Source: Ilex aquifolium (Eukaryota > Streptophyta > Magnoliopsida > Aquifoliales > Aquifoliaceae). Taken from it: a stretch of 64,000 nucleotides of DNA. Position numbers and translations under genes: made by a program. The DNA lies in contig OX637402.1 of the NCBI GenBank assembly GCA_951799425.1, forward strand, positions 6,848,001 through 6,912,000. The letters are read 5' to 3'. The stretch's first letter is position 1, and the number at the start of each line of letters is the position of its first letter. The notes beneath the pieces were generated by a model, which was not told the DNA's origin, did not search any database, and saw only the letters and a program-made list of their open reading frames with translations. This document shows positions 1-12,021 of this stretch, piece after piece.

Positions 1-1838
1 TCCCTCAATGTGTGTATGGCTTATAGGACTAAGGGAGTGTCACTCTCCCTCGGAATGATGCAAGAGATAGGGCAACGAAATGGAGGATGGAATGAATAAA
101 AATGTAAATGAAATGTGGGTGTGTGAACAAAAGTGCTCCCCAATCGCAAAGAGTCTTTTGTGTGTCGGTGTTTTACTTGGAAAAGTATTCCAAGGTCGTC
201 TACTCAGGGAAGGAAAGTTCAAGTTGTGTGAAGGTGATTTTGCAAAAGGTAAAGAAAGTGAAAAATCTTTTGTTTGAGTTTTGTGGTTGTGTTTGTGAAT
301 GGAAATGCAGGAAAACAATTGTTGGCTAATCACAAAGGTTCACTCCAATGGGAATGCCAAGCCAACTCAAAGCCTTCCTCCAATGGTGCTTAGAAGTACG
401 ATTGATTCGTGGGAAGCTCGGGACTAAAATGGAGGTGAGGATTCAAGCATACCCCGTGACAATGCCTACGGTGTATCAAGAACTCAAAACCATGTCCTCA
501 CCCCAACCCAGTCAAACCGAGCCATCATACACCGAGAGAAGGAATGAAAGAGAGTTGGAATGGCATACCCAAGTAGAATTCTCCCTTGGATTAACCAACT
601 TAAAAGCTAGTTACTCATGCATAAAAGAAAGACAAGCATAATGTAAATGAAAGACATTGTAGAGAAATGAATATTTAAAGCATGAAACTTAACTTGAAGC
701 AAGAAATCTAAAGCTATGAAGGAAAATATGCAATACCCATTTCAAAGCATGAAAATGAAGAAAACTTAAACAACAATGGTGAAATGTAGAACATGTAACT
801 AAACTTGAAATATACTTGACATAGATGAGATTAAAGTGCAAGAGTTAAGGATTACAAGAAATTAAAGCTTACAACAATTGAAATGGAGAAGAGAATGGAA
901 AAATCTAAGCTTTTCTATCTACTATTCATCATCTTCTTCATTGGATTTTCTAAGCTTAGGTAGCCTCCCCTTCAAGAACTTGTGTAATGCTGAATATATG
1001 GTGTGTAGCCTCTGCATTTTCGTCCATAGGGTCCTCTAGCATGAGTGAGCAAGCCTCCCATCAAAAGGGGGTTGAATGGATGGGTATGGCAGGCTAGCAC
1101 AGGCTTAGCCTGCACTCCCCAGGCTTCACCCCTTCTCTCTCCTCTCATTTAATGTCAAGCCTCCAAAGTCTTTAACTATGGTGTAGGAGGCATGATTGTA
1201 GGGATAAAATGTCGGGCTAGGTGTGGGAGAACCAATGGTGGGACCCCTAAGCACTTGGAGAAGAGTTTGCAGGTGTTCTGGGCTGTTCTGGGAGCGTTCC
1301 GGTACTGTGTACCGGTACTCTAAACCTTCTGGAGTTCGAAGTACCGGTACGCAGTACCGGAACGGTATAGTACCGGTACTGTTTTCTGCTCCGGACCACT
1401 TTTCGTAGAATCGGCATAACGTTTGATCCAGCCGTTGGATTAAGCTGAAATTTTGACACAATACAGAAGACATCCAGATCTACAACTTTCATGTTTTTCA
1501 CTTTTTCAGATTCGAAGTTTATCATGGTCAAAATGGAGGAAAACCGAGGCTCTTCAACCCAGTGGTGTGGCTGCTGGTGCTTTTGTTCCCAAACACCAAT
1601 ACCTCCTTGATTTCTTCACTTTTAAGCCTCCGAATCTTCATGTAATGTGTCCATGCCCTCACCATACATCCATCATAGTTGCAAGGTCCTAAAATACATG
1701 ATTTAAGCTATAAAAACATGCAACATCGAGAATTCAACATTATTCATAAAATCGGCTAACTCTAAGTACTTAGATGCAAAAGTTGAGTTAAAATGCATGT
1801 AATGAGGCCTTGAAATATACAATATTTTGTGCTCATCA
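1..1838 (-). mobile_element. Athila-type LTR, cut by window start
   Basis: Read on the minus strand this begins TGATGAGCAC at 1838 and is colinear with the solo LTR at 16981-18859, which is in the opposite orientation. It stops roughly 40 bases short of the expected LTR end because the window begins there. By eye the two copies are about nine-tenths identical. It carries a GTACCGGTAC cluster at 1296-1380. I cannot tell whether it is a solo LTR or the end of a larger element lying to the left. It contains no retroelement gene. Confidence 0.85.
1296..1380. repeat. GTACCGGTAC palindrome cluster in LTR
   Basis: Three exact copies of the self-complementary decamer GTACCGGTAC plus degenerate relatives lie within 85 bases. 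The corresponding part of the LTR at 16981-18859 has five exact copies, so the number varies between copies of the same LTR. Confidence 0.9.
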
Positions 1839-2875
1839 ATCACCCTCCAAAAGTGACTACCTTTCTTCTACTTTTAATTTGTGTATCATTCACTTCCAGT
1901 GCTTGAGCTTCTTTCTTCCCTTAGAGGAGTGAAACTCTTCCACTTTTCTAGAGCTTCGCCAAAGCCGTGAAGGGTGGAACATGATTCACTCATTCTTTGT
2001 CGAAGATCAGCTCCTTGTTTATTTTGCTTTGCTTTGTGATCCCTCTACTTGGAGGAATAAGCATCACTCACTTATCTAGCATTACCAAAGCCATGAAGAG
2101 TGAGTAGTTTCTCATTCATTCTTTAGTAAGAGGAGAAGGGCATGTATAAATTATCCGGACGTTATATTTGTGCAATTTCGATTATGCTTAATGCTTTATA
2201 TTCCCCATGCTTATTGAATGATTGATTGCATCTAGCAAAGATAAGGTACTTTGTATAACCAGAAGTTCTTTCTATAACATAGATAACTCTTGTATCGAAA
2301 GACTCATTGGTTCAAGGCAAGTACCCCGGCTAGATCTTCATGACTACCCTTCAATCTTCACCATTATTGTGCTTTAATCAAAGAATGGAAATGGAACATT
2401 AAGGTCAGGATTGGATGTCTTGTAGAAACACTTGCTTGTTTGTAGACGGGTTAAGTCTCGGTACAGACAATTCTTGTAAACTTCTAGAAAGACATCGGAA
2501 TCATGTTCTTAATTCTTATAATCCACTTTTATCTTCTGATTAACCTGTTGTTGACACCGGTTAATTGAGTTATCAAACACAAGTATAACAAACCGGATAA
2601 TTAATTACATGTCCAGATCCTTGAAGTAAAGAGTGACTCTTTTACATTAGAGCTTATCTCATATTTTGTTTAAAAAATTCTCTTGGAAAGAATCTTATAT
2701 TTTGTCCAGGAAATCTCACACCTCACACAAATCTCAAGGGTTACAATCAATAGGTCTCCACCACTGTTTATCTCAAAAATACCAACAAGAGTTCCCTGTA
2801 GATTCGACTCCGGACTCAAACCGGATTATTACTACAGCTTGACCGCCTGCACTTGAGTGTACACATTTCGGATCA
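1839..2875 (+). mobile_element. Decayed Athila-like LTR
   Basis: The stretch keeps landmarks of the LTR family at 4891-6343: a 'gagtgaaactcttccactttt' type block near 1925, a 'gggttaagtctcgg' block near 2449, the 'ctccggactcaaaccgg' block near 2810, and a terminus ending GATCA at 2875. It is much more diverged than the other LTRs, so probably older. Its 5' boundary is hidden by the neighbouring LTR. No gene is seen. Confidence 0.55.
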
Positions 2876-3538
2876 AGTCAGTACAACGTCAAAGACCATC
2901 TCCTGTGTCCCCGATGTTGCCGCTTGAGAGTCCTGTTCCTGGCCTTGGCCCACATCCTAACTCATTCGGCCTGATTGCGGAGTCTCCGCACTTGAAGTAC
3001 TAGGGGCTTGGACAGCACCCTGTAGTTGGAATTGATTTCCCTTGTCTATAGAACTCAAACTCCTTTGGATGGCTTGAGCCCCTTGGCTCATATTGGCGCT
3101 TGCCTGCGCTAGGTCAGCAGCCATCGTACCCATAGCCTCTATGAATGCTTGTTGGTCAGAGGCCAGTGGTGGTTGGTTTTTGTTCCGTCCACCTCCTCGA
3201 CCACGTCCTCTTTCTCTATTTTCCATCTACACACATGTCAAATAGAAATAGAGTACTAATTTAGTATCCCAAAGTAGGGACCAAAGTTGAACATTTGAGA
3301 TTTCTCTCATTTTCTCACTAGTAGACATTTACACCCTGAACCATCCCGTTCATTCTCTTTCCGACTCTCAAGGTTATGTTCTTTAACCCTAGTGTCTCTT
3401 TTCCATATACATTTAACCATGCATAATCTTCACATAACACATAACATGTAGCATATTAAAGCACATAACATGAAATACACAATAAATGCAATGGTCTAGA
3501 CCCCTGGCCCGCAAGCCTTAGGTAAATCGTAAACCTAA

Positions 3539-3550
3539 GCTCTGATACCA
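3539..3550 (-). other. Primer binding site, initiator tRNA-Met type
   Basis: The minus strand reads TGGTATCAGAGC three bases after an LTR end of the form GGGGTGTCACA. This is the sequence complementary to the 3' end of plant initiator tRNA-Met and is the usual primer site of Del/Tekay elements. Confidence 0.8.
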
Positions 3551-3624
3551 AGCTGTGACACCCCAAAATTCAGGTGTCCATAATTTACCCATGATTAATT
3601 CGAATTAAGCAAAGATATCAATAT

Positions 3625-3636
3625 GCTCTGATACCA
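3625..3636 (-). other. Second, duplicated primer binding site
   Basis: The same TGGTATCAGAGC motif recurs 86 bases to the right, again preceded by an LTR end (GGGGTGTCAAA). Two LTR-end/primer-site pairs in a row suggest a local duplication or one fragment placed in another. Confidence 0.7.
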
Positions 3637-4001
3637 AGCTTTGACACCCCAAAATTCCGGTGTCTGTTTTCGCTCCAAAACGATTAAATTTCACCCCGAT
3701 TCAAGTTCAAAATATTTTTATTTCAACTTGCTTTAAATTATTTTCCAACTTTCGAAATTTTATTTAAAATTTCGTTTTTGGGTCACCCGAGGCCCGATCA
3801 CCTCGTAAAACGTGAAAAATTCAACTATCTCGGAATTCGACGAAATTTGACAAGATAACTAGATTTCGCGAGACGAATCCAACGGTGAGGTCCGTTTCAT
3901 CATCCAAGCTCTAGAAAATTTTAGGTTTACAACCCGCACCGTAGTGACAAATTACCGTTTTGCCCTTTTTCGTAAAAGTTAAAATTAACCCGGATTTTAT
4001 A

Positions 4002-4300
4002 GTACTACCTAGTATAAAAGCAGAAAGGCGTGAACTGAACAATTTCAGCTTCTCCCTCACAGAAAAAATACGAAAATCCAGCATCTTATTCACCTTCTCT
4101 CCTCAGATTTGCTTCACCTTCTCCTTCACAGAAAAAATACGAAAATCCAGCATCTTATTCACCTTCTCTCCTCAGATTTGCTTCACCCATCAGTTTTTCT
4201 TGAATTCCACTCTGATTAAACACTTACCCATACCATTTTACAGGATTTTACCGATCAAAATTCCTTAAAAGCTATTTTCAAGCAAGAAATCAAAGAATTC
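4002..4300 (+). repeat. Leader with a 69-bp tandem duplication
   Basis: Positions 4049-4117 and 4118-4186 are a head-to-tail duplication of 69 bases; I see one difference between the units. It lies directly upstream of the reading frame starting at 4301 and could be its old leader. No other feature is seen in this interval. Confidence 0.85.
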
Positions 4301-4942
4301 ATGGATCCTAGGACAAGAACTAGAGCTTCATCAAGCCGAGCAAGGAGATGAGCATCTTCACTGCCTGAAGCACCCCCACATCATCAAGAAAAACCTCAAG
4401 GATAGTATGTCTTCAATTCTGCAATGTTCGAGAATATTGATCAACAAGTCTGGTATGATAGTTATTTTTATTCCAAAACTATCATTGTTGAACGCCCTGT
4501 TATATATGAGAACTTAGAACATATAGGGGTGAGATAGAATTTAGCTGCATGAGGGTGGGTTGATTATGTAAAATTTATTGGTCCTGCTTATGAATGTTTG
4601 GTCTATGAGTTTTATATTAATGCTAAAGAAACTGGGCCAAGAAAGTTCAGTGTTTATGTTAAGGAGGTGGTGTTCCAAGTTACACCGGCTACCATTGTAA
4701 ATTTTATGAATCCGATCCCGAGATATCAAAACCCACAATATCCTTATACTGCATTACCTGACATGATTGTTATTGGGATTGAATTGACTGGGAACCCAGA
4801 TTATGTATGGGGTAGGCCGAACAAGTATATTAAGCAAGGGGACTTGACTGACAAGTATAGAAGATTAACCCAAAATATTGCGTTAATTTGCAAGTGGAAA
4901 TATCATCAATACATCAACCAAACTAAGGAGAAAAGTCCATAG
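4301..4942 (+). pseudogene. Post-pol reading-frame remnant, Athila type
   Basis: The frame begins with a short basic stretch (MDPRTRTRASSSRA) and then has a block resembling the N-terminal half of the plant repeat-borne protein also seen at 48895-49797 (Phe/Tyr-rich, KTIIVERPVI, EFYINAKE, PDYVWGR). In Athila elements a frame of this kind sits between pol and the 3' LTR, the place sometimes called env-like; many plant genomes annotate it as a putative plant transposon protein. Its end runs into the LTR that begins near 4891. Broken, with at least one or two breaks, and truncated. The function is unknown. Confidence 0.5.
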
Positions 4943-6343
4943 AATTAACACCGTTTAGACGGTGGTGATGGTGTCTGAACGATGGCTAAACCGCCTCACC
5001 TTCCTCTTCTTCTCCCATTGGTCAGCAGCTGCAGAATTGCTCTGATTGGTTAGTCCCATGCCAACCGCCTCAAGCTCCTTCACAGCTTCTATAAATAGCA
5101 GACCTCATTTGCATTTTCCATCATTCAGTAATTTTGGAAGGAGGGAAGGTCAGGGTCAGTCAGAGCTTCATCAGGAGGGTGTAGAGAGAGTCAGAGATAG
5201 TCTAAGAGTGAGTGAGAGAGAGATACAGAAAGCGAAGCCCTACTGAACCATTTCCAAACAACTTTTCTTCTTCTATATTTTTGTTATTCATTTTTACTTG
5301 GAGGATTGAACCTCTCGCACTTTTGTGTCCTAACCGGTAATAAGGGTGGTGGTGTTTCAACTATTCCTCGGGGAAGGATTGTTTTGCATTTTGTTTTGTT
5401 TGTAATGGAACTATATCGCACCTCTTGCTCATCTATAACAATGGGGCGTGAGTAGTCCGCTTATACCCTTCAGTGAAGGGTGAACACATGTACGATATTG
5501 TTTAACTTATGGAAATGCTGATGGTCTATCTATGCTTTAATGTTATATATACCTACCTTGTTAATGGATGGTTTCATTTATAGTATGCTCATGGTTATGA
5601 ACACCGAGCGGTACTTAATGCTATATACCATACTATCTCCACTAATTATTTACTTCATGCATGATACAGTGATGTACGTGATTGGACTTTATGTAACAAT
5701 CGATAGATTGGTTATAGACGGGTTAAGTCTCGGCATAGCCAATGCTTTTGATTTAATGCATAAATTGGAATCTCATCATCAGTGAATCATCAACCTTCCG
5801 GTTGAATAACGATAGTATTCCTCCTGAATGACTTGCCTTTTGGTTTACTAGGGTCGTTTAACTGATGCATGGTAAAAAGATGTCAATTGAATAATTAAAG
5901 TATTCCTCCTGAATGCTTTCTGGTTTACTCGGATTATTTGACTGTTTCATGGAAATATACCTAACGGCTGACCTAATCAGTTGCTAGATATGGTTCAATA
6001 TACATCATACCTACCGGTTGACTTTCCAGTGACATGGGGGTTAATTGTTGTAAGGTGGCATTTTCAATAAATGAAACAATATAATGCATGTGGAATCCCT
6101 GAACTGAAGGGTACCTTTCAATTATTGCATTTCCACAGTTTAATTAAGTGTTTATTTTAAGTTGTTCTAAGCTAACAGCACAAGCTATTTCATCACATTT
6201 TGTATCTGTAATAACTTCATCATTTTTGTTTTGATTTCCAATATTTAACTCCCTGTGGGTTTGCCCTCAGACTTAAACAGAGAATTATATTATAATTTGA
6301 CCACTTATATTTGGGTATACGACACAATTCTTGTGGCAGATCA
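4891..6343 (+). mobile_element. Left LTR of copy A
   Basis: Ends GCAGATCA immediately before the primer region. It is colinear with the LTRs at 13167-14841, 16078-19613 and 44241-45729, including the 'gacggtggtg' block, TATA box, 'gaacctctc' block and 'ctccctgtgggttt' block near the 3' end. The first few hundred bases of the family LTR, which begins TGATTAACCC, are missing. Confidence 0.8.
5090..5097 (+). promoter_or_regulatory. LTR TATA box
   Basis: TATAAATA, at the matching position in three LTRs of this family (also 13575-13582 and 16485-16492), with a CCATTGGTC-like block upstream. It probably marks the U3/R region of the LTR. Confidence 0.65.
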
Positions 6344-6375
6344 AGCATTTTTGGCGCCATTTCTGGGGAGTTACA
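6344..6375 (+). other. Primer binding region of copy A
   Basis: The motif TTTTTGGCGCC follows the LTR end. This matches the start of the TGGCGCCGTTGCCGGGGA primer site usual in Athila elements; the second half is altered here. Confidence 0.75.
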
Positions 6376-6428
6376 GTGATTTCAAATCAAACAGGGAAGT
6401 TGTCTAGTTTGTATTATATTTATATTCA

Positions 6429-7440
6429 TTGGCTGTTGCATTTTCATTGTTTATGTCTGTTATGTCATCAGTAGGGTCTGTAAATCAGTCTAATCCTTCA
6501 TCTCCATCATCTTCATCTTCGTCACAAGCATCATTTGAATTAAGCATGACTAACAATAATCAACGAGAACAAGAGGTAATTCAAAATGTCCAACCTTTAA
6601 GAGAATATTTGCATCATGCAGGCACAAGTGTCCCGTCATGTTTTGCTTTTCCCACAAATGCTCCAAATTTTAACATTAAGGCAGGGACAATACAACTTTT
6701 TCTGCAGTTTCATGGTCTTGAGTCTAAAAATCCGTACTTGAATGTTAAAGAGTTTGAAGAAGTATGTGGTGCTTTGCAACATAATTTTGAAATGGCCTGG
6801 CCAAAACTTTTTCCTTTTTCTTTGAAGGACAAAGCTAAACAGTGGCTAAATTCTTTAAAAGCCCAATCTATTCCGAGTTGGCAAGTTTTGCAAACTGAAT
6901 GTTTCAAAAAAAAAATTTCATGTGCATCACACTAATGCATTGAGACGTCAAATCATGAATTTTTCTGTAAAAGAAGGAGAAATTTTTTATCAATGTTGGG
7001 AAAGATTTAAGGATCATCTCCAAGCTTGTCCACATCATGCATTTGAGAGTTGGACTCTCGTAGGTTTTTTTTTATGATGCCCTCCCGTCTGCATTGCATC
7101 ATTTTGTTGAAATGATGGCCAGGGGAGAGTTTATGAGTAAGAGTCCTGAGGAGGCATTCGAGTTCTTTGATACCATTATGAGAGTTCACAAATGTTGGAC
7201 TCGACCTCTCCAAAAATTGTTGAAACCAAGCCATCTACATCTGAATGAGGGAAGTATGTGTTAAAAGAAGATGATGACCTAAGGCCCAGAATAGCTACTT
7301 TGTCCCGAAAGCTTGAAGCTTTAGAAATGAAAAAAAATGAAGGAAGTGTCTATAGTGTCTACCACTGAGCAGTCATGTGAAATATGTGTATTGTCAGGAC
7401 ATCCCATAGGAGAATGTCCTAATATTCCAGCATTCAAAGG
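6429..7440 (+). pseudogene. gag remnant of copy A
   Basis: It encodes a Ser-rich N-terminus (SVGSVNQSNPSS) followed by the retrotransposon gag core (FHGLESKNPY, LFPFSLKDKAKQWLNSL, FYQCWERFKD type) and a Cys/His knuckle-like stretch near 7380-7430. The same N-terminus is seen in the gag pieces at 45825-46603 and 61990-62732, so these three share a subfamily distinct from copy B. Several breaks. Confidence 0.8.
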
Positions 7441-7599
7441 GGTATTGATGGAACAATCTAATGCCATTTAAAACTTTAACAAGCCCTATTCCAACCTTTA
7501 TTCTAAAACCTATAACTCAGGGTGGCGAAATAATCCAAATTTTATTTGGAAAAACACACAACTTGTGAGTCAACAACTACGTCCACCTTCAGGTCAACC

Positions 7600-8700
7600 A
7601 CATACTCAACAATCATATCAGCCTTATCAACCCCCACACAAAAGGAATCTAGAGGACACTATGAACCAATTCATTTAGAGTCAAATGAGTTTCAATACTT
7701 AGCACACCCATGCATTTAATGATTCCAAAGCTCAAACTTTATAGAGTATTGAAGATATCAAGAGTCATCTAGCCAAATTGACCCAGTCCTTGAGCACATC
7801 GGAGAAGGGAAAATTCACATCTCAACCAAAACCTCCACAAAGTCAAAATAAGGCTAATGTTGTGTTTTTCGAACCATCTCCAAGTTAGGTCCAATAAATT
7901 ACCACATTGAGAAGTGGTAAGGTGATTGACAAAACCATCAAAGATATGTTAATTCCTAAGTCAAAACCCGAGTCAATCCTAGTAAATGAACCATTTGAGC
8001 CTGAACCTGTAACTAAAAAGGAACCAGAACCCCCAAATGAGAAAGAACCTTCTTGTCCTATTCCATTACCTTTTCCTCCAGCAATCAAGAAACCTAAATC
8101 TCCAGCCAATCATTCTGAAATTTTGGAGTTATTCAAGCAAGTAAAGATTAACATCTCCTTGTTGGATGCAATCAAACCAGTTCCATCCTATGCCAAGTTT
8201 TTGAAGGACCTTTGCACAGTCAAAAGAAAGATCAATGTACAAAAAAGAGCATTTTTAACTAAGCATGTTAGTTCTATCATCCAGCACAAGGCCCCTCATA
8301 AGTACAAAGATCCTAGAAGTCCTACATTTTCATGCATAATCAAAAATTTCAGGATTGAGCAATCCCTAGTTGATCTGGGGGCCACTGTTAATTTGTGTTC
8401 GTACTTGGTCTATAAATAGTTAGGGTTGGGTGAGTTGAAACCCACCAATGTCAAATTGCAATTTGCAGACCGATCTGTGAACTTATTTCCCAGTGGATTT
8501 CATTGTCTTAGATACAGAGCCAGTTCTACATGGCTTTACATACATCACTGTCATTCTAGGTCGACCATTCCTTGCTACATCAAATGCATTGATTAATTGT
8601 AGGTTGGAATCATGAAACTTTTATTTGGAAACATGAATTTAGAATTGAATGTGTTTAACATGCCAAAATAGCCTAGAGAGGAGGAAGTGATGACTGAAGT
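7600..8700 (+). pseudogene. Linker and protease remnant of copy A
   Basis: A Pro/Glu/Lys-rich linker is followed by the block KRKINVQKRAFLTKHVSSI and an aspartic protease active-site stretch (LVDLGATVN) near 8360-8400, then ILGRPFLATSNALINC downstream. The usual aspartic protease triad is Asp-Ser/Thr-Gly; Leu in the middle is also seen in copy B. Several breaks. Confidence 0.75.
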
Positions 8701-8999
8701 AAATTGAGTTGAGTTGCTAACTCAAAGTCTGTTTGAAAAAGAGTGTACAAAGAAGGAGTCATGTGCATTAGATTATGTACAAAATGATGAGTATGTAGAT
8801 ATGTCAGTCATTGAAGCATGGAGTCCAAAATTTGAAAAATTATTGCCTGCTGAACCCAAGTTTGTAAAGCCCAGTGTTGAAGTTATTATGCCAGAATTGA
8901 AACCTCCCGACTGACTTGAAATATGTCTTCTCGGGGGAGGATGAAACTCATCCAGTAATAATATCTTCAAAGTTATCAGAAGTCAAAGAAAAAAAATTG

Positions 9000-9950
9000 A
9001 TAGAACTCATAATGAATCACAAAAGTGCTATCGGTTGGTCAATAAAAGATATAAAGGGAATAAGTCCTTTTCTATGAACTCATTGCATATACTTAGAAGA
9101 AGATTGAACCCATATTTGAAAGAAATAGTTAGGACTAAAGTACTTAAAATGTTAGATGATGATATTATATATCCTATATCTGATAGTAAATGGGTCAGCC
9201 CCACACAGGTAGTGCCAAAAAAATCTGGTGTTACTGTTATACAAAATCAAGAAAATGAATTAGTCCCTATGCGTACAATCACTGGTTTGCGTATGTGTAT
9301 TGACTATCGAATGTTGAATTCCCTCACCAGAAACGATCATTGTCCCCTATCTTTCTTAGATCAAGTCTTAGAAAGAATATCCGGTCAGCATATTATTGTT
9401 TCTTAGATGGATATTCCGGCTATAACTAGATTGAAATTGCAATTGATGATCAAGAGAAAATTACTTTTACATGTCCTTTTTGTACTTTTTCCTATAAAAT
9501 AATGTCTTTTGGATTTTGTAACTCTCCAACTACTTTTCAACGTTACATGTTAAGTGTTTTCACTGATATGGTGGAGCGATTTTTAGAAGTTTTCATGGAT
9601 GATTTTTCTGTTTATAGTGATTCATTTGAATTATGTTTAGAAAATCTTGAAAAAGTTCTTACCCGATGTGAAGAAAAAAAATCTTGCTTTGAATTGGGAA
9701 AAATGTCATTTTATGGTCACACAGGGTATTGTTTTAGGTCATGTAGTTTTTGCAGAGGGAATTGAAGTCGATAAGTCTAAAATTGATTTGATAGCAAATC
9801 TCCCTCCACCCAAGACTATAAATTATGTCCAATCCTTTCTAGGTCATGAAGGATTCTACAGAAGATTCATTAAGAATTTCAGTTCGATATCTAAGTCTAT
9901 GTGTAATCTTCTATGTCAGGTTGTACCATTTTAATAGAATGATGCATGTC
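9000..9950 (+). pseudogene. Reverse transcriptase remnant of copy A
   Basis: Motifs in order: SKWVSPTQVVPKKSGVTV, MCIDYRMLNS, FLDQVLERI, FLDGYSGYN-like, and the catalytic FMDDFSVY block near 9592-9616, then LGHVVFAEGIEVDKSKI. These are the usual Ty3/gypsy RT blocks. Several breaks. Confidence 0.85.
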
Positions 9951-9989
9951 AATTAGCTTTTGATAAATTGAAAAGCATGCTTATTTCTG

Positions 9990-10470
9990 CACCAATTATG
10001 TAACCTTCTTACTGATCTTTACCTTTTCAACTAATGTGTGATGCCAGTGATTATAATGTAGGAGCTGTTTTAGGCCAGAGAAAAGATAAGAAACCTTATG
10101 TGATTTACTATGCAAGCAAGACTTTGAATGATGCACAAATGAATTATTCTACCACAGAAAAATAATTGCTTGCTGTTTTGTTTGCTTTAGACAAATTTTG
10201 TTCGTATTTGGTTGGATCCTCAATTATTGCATTTACTAATCATGTAGCCTTGAAATACTTGCTCACTAAGAATGATGTTAAACCTTGTCTCCTACGTTGG
10301 ATAATGTTATTTCAAAAATTTGATTTAATAATCAAAGATAAGAAGGGAGTTGAAAATGTGGTAGCTGATCATTTTTCAAGGCTGACCTATGATACAAAGG
10401 AAGAATCCATGCCAATCAGAGAAACTTTTCCAGATGAGCAGTTATTTGCTGTTACAAAAGTACCATAGTA
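9990..10470 (+). pseudogene. RNase H remnant of copy A
   Basis: Contains MCDASDYNVGAVLGQR, YYASKTLNDAQMNY and ALDKFCSYLVGSS, the RNase H blocks that follow RT in Ty3/gypsy elements. It includes the intact version of the site where the solo LTR 53286-55576 landed in copy II. Several breaks. Confidence 0.8.
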
Positions 10471-10599
10471 TGTTGATATTGCCAATTATTTAGCCACAGG
10501 TACTATTCATTTTCATTATACCTGGACTGACAAAAATAAATTTATGGGAGAGGTACACAATTTCTTTTGAGAAGAACCCTATGTGTTTAAGTATTGTAA

Positions 10600-11690
10600 A
10601 TATCAAATAATAAGGCATTGTGTAATCAATCATGAAATCGGTCAGGTCATCCCATTTTGCCATTCTGAAGCTTGCGGAGGGCATTTTTCTTCAAGGAAAA
10701 CCGCTTCTAAAATTCTGTAGTGTGGATTTTATTGGCCCACTCTTATTAAAGATGTACATGTTTTTTGTCTAAATTGTGACAGATGTCTAAGAGTGGGGAA
10801 TATTTCAAAAAGAAACATGAACCTTTAAACCCTATTTTGGTTATTGAAATTTTTGACTGTTGGGGCATCAATTTTATGGGACTATTTCCCCCATTCTTTG
10901 GTTATCTGTACATTTTGGTTGTCGTTGATTATGTTTCCAAATGGGTAGTGGCAATCCCTTGTCGAAATATATGATCATCGCACAGTGATCAAGTTTTTAA
11001 AAGAAAATATTTTGTCAAGATTGAGGATTCCATTATCAGTGATGGGGGAACACATTTTCGCAATAAAGTTTTTGAAAACCTCATGAAAAAATATTTGATT
11101 TATCACAAAATATCCGTCCCTTATCATCCCTAGACAAGTGGACAAGCTGAATTGGCCAATAGGGAGATAAAATACATTTTAGAAAAAAAAATAAATCCAG
11201 ACCACAAGGATTGGTCTTTGAGACTGATTGATGCACTTTGGGCTTACCATACTGCATACAAAACTATTTTGGGAATGTCTCCTTATCGGTTAGTTTACGG
11301 TAAACAATGTCACTTGTCTGTGGAATTGGAACATCGGGCATACTGGGCAATCAAAATGATGACTTTTGATATTGATAAAGCAAGTGCATCCCGCAAACTT
11401 CAGATTAATGAATTAGAAGAGCTGATAAATGAAGCATATGAGAATGCTAAGATTGCCAAATCCAGAATGAAAATTGTTCATGATAAGAATATTGTGCGAA
11501 ACTCTTTTGAACCTTCTCAGAAAGTTCTATTATATAACTCAAGACTCAGTTTATTTCTTGGTAAGTTAATATCCAGATGGAAAGGCCCCTACATTTTTAA
11601 GTTTTTGAAAATGGGGCAATTGAAATTAAGAACCCATTATCTGGAAATGTTTTCAAACTAAATGATTAAAGGCTTAAGCCGTATCATGAT
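10600..11690 (+). pseudogene. Integrase remnant of copy A
   Basis: A His/Cys zinc-binding region (CHSEACGGHF-type, then paired Cys) is followed by the catalytic core ([31 protein letters not shown]) and the C-terminal part ([39 protein letters not shown]). The EHRAYWAIK block is shared with copies B and II and fits Athila. No chromodomain follows, unlike the Tekay integrases at 59751-60973. Several breaks. Confidence 0.85.
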
Positions 11691-11892
11691 GGATTTGCTG
11701 AAGATGTGAGTTCATTAGAAAGTTTTTCACATGGAACCAGTGTATGTGCTTTAAAAAGTTTTTATAAGTATTTGATTGTAAATAGTAGTACTAATCGTTT
11801 GTTGTTTGTCTTACAGATTAGGTTTTTGCACCATGGATTTGTCTCGCCTCTAGATATTATTAGCAATTATCTATAATTCTATTTCATTATGC

Positions 11893-11935
11893 TATACATT
11901 GAGGACAATGTGAAATTTAGGTTGAGGGGTGGGAA
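11893..11935 (+). other. Conserved GACAATG/purine block after pol
   Basis: ACATTGAGGACAATG is followed about a dozen bases on by a G-rich purine run. Counterparts follow integrase in copy B (28680-28715, minus) and copy II (51169-51206, minus). It resembles an internal polypurine tract; that role is inferred. Confidence 0.6.
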
Positions 11936-12021
11936 CAATCCATATTCATCTTTGTGACTGGCAGACGTTAAAGAACCGGATAACAAGTCATTTTTTAAAA
12001 AAAAATTCAAAATTTTCAAAA

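Larger units (their letters stand above)
2880..4001 (-). mobile_element. Del/Tekay chromovirus 5' fragment
   Basis: On the minus strand the order is a shortened LTR (about 4001 to 3641), a primer site, a second LTR end and primer site, an untranslated leader, and the start of gag (2957-3226). The gag start encodes an Arg/Gly-rich N-terminus (RGRGRGGGR) usual for Del/Tekay gag. The LTR body shares long blocks with the Tekay LTRs at 20880-21201, 42460-42843 and 55210-55576 but is only a few hundred bases, against 2.3-2.4 kb for those. Broken and truncated; the rest of gag and all of pol are absent. Confidence 0.75.

Noticed and set aside
348-641. A 97-residue frame with a partner at 18187-18426, suggesting a conserved LTR gene
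   Set aside because: Both are antisense to the same LTR family, and the LTRs are similar enough along their length for the frame to persist by chance. A third LTR copy near 23900-24150 does not keep it.
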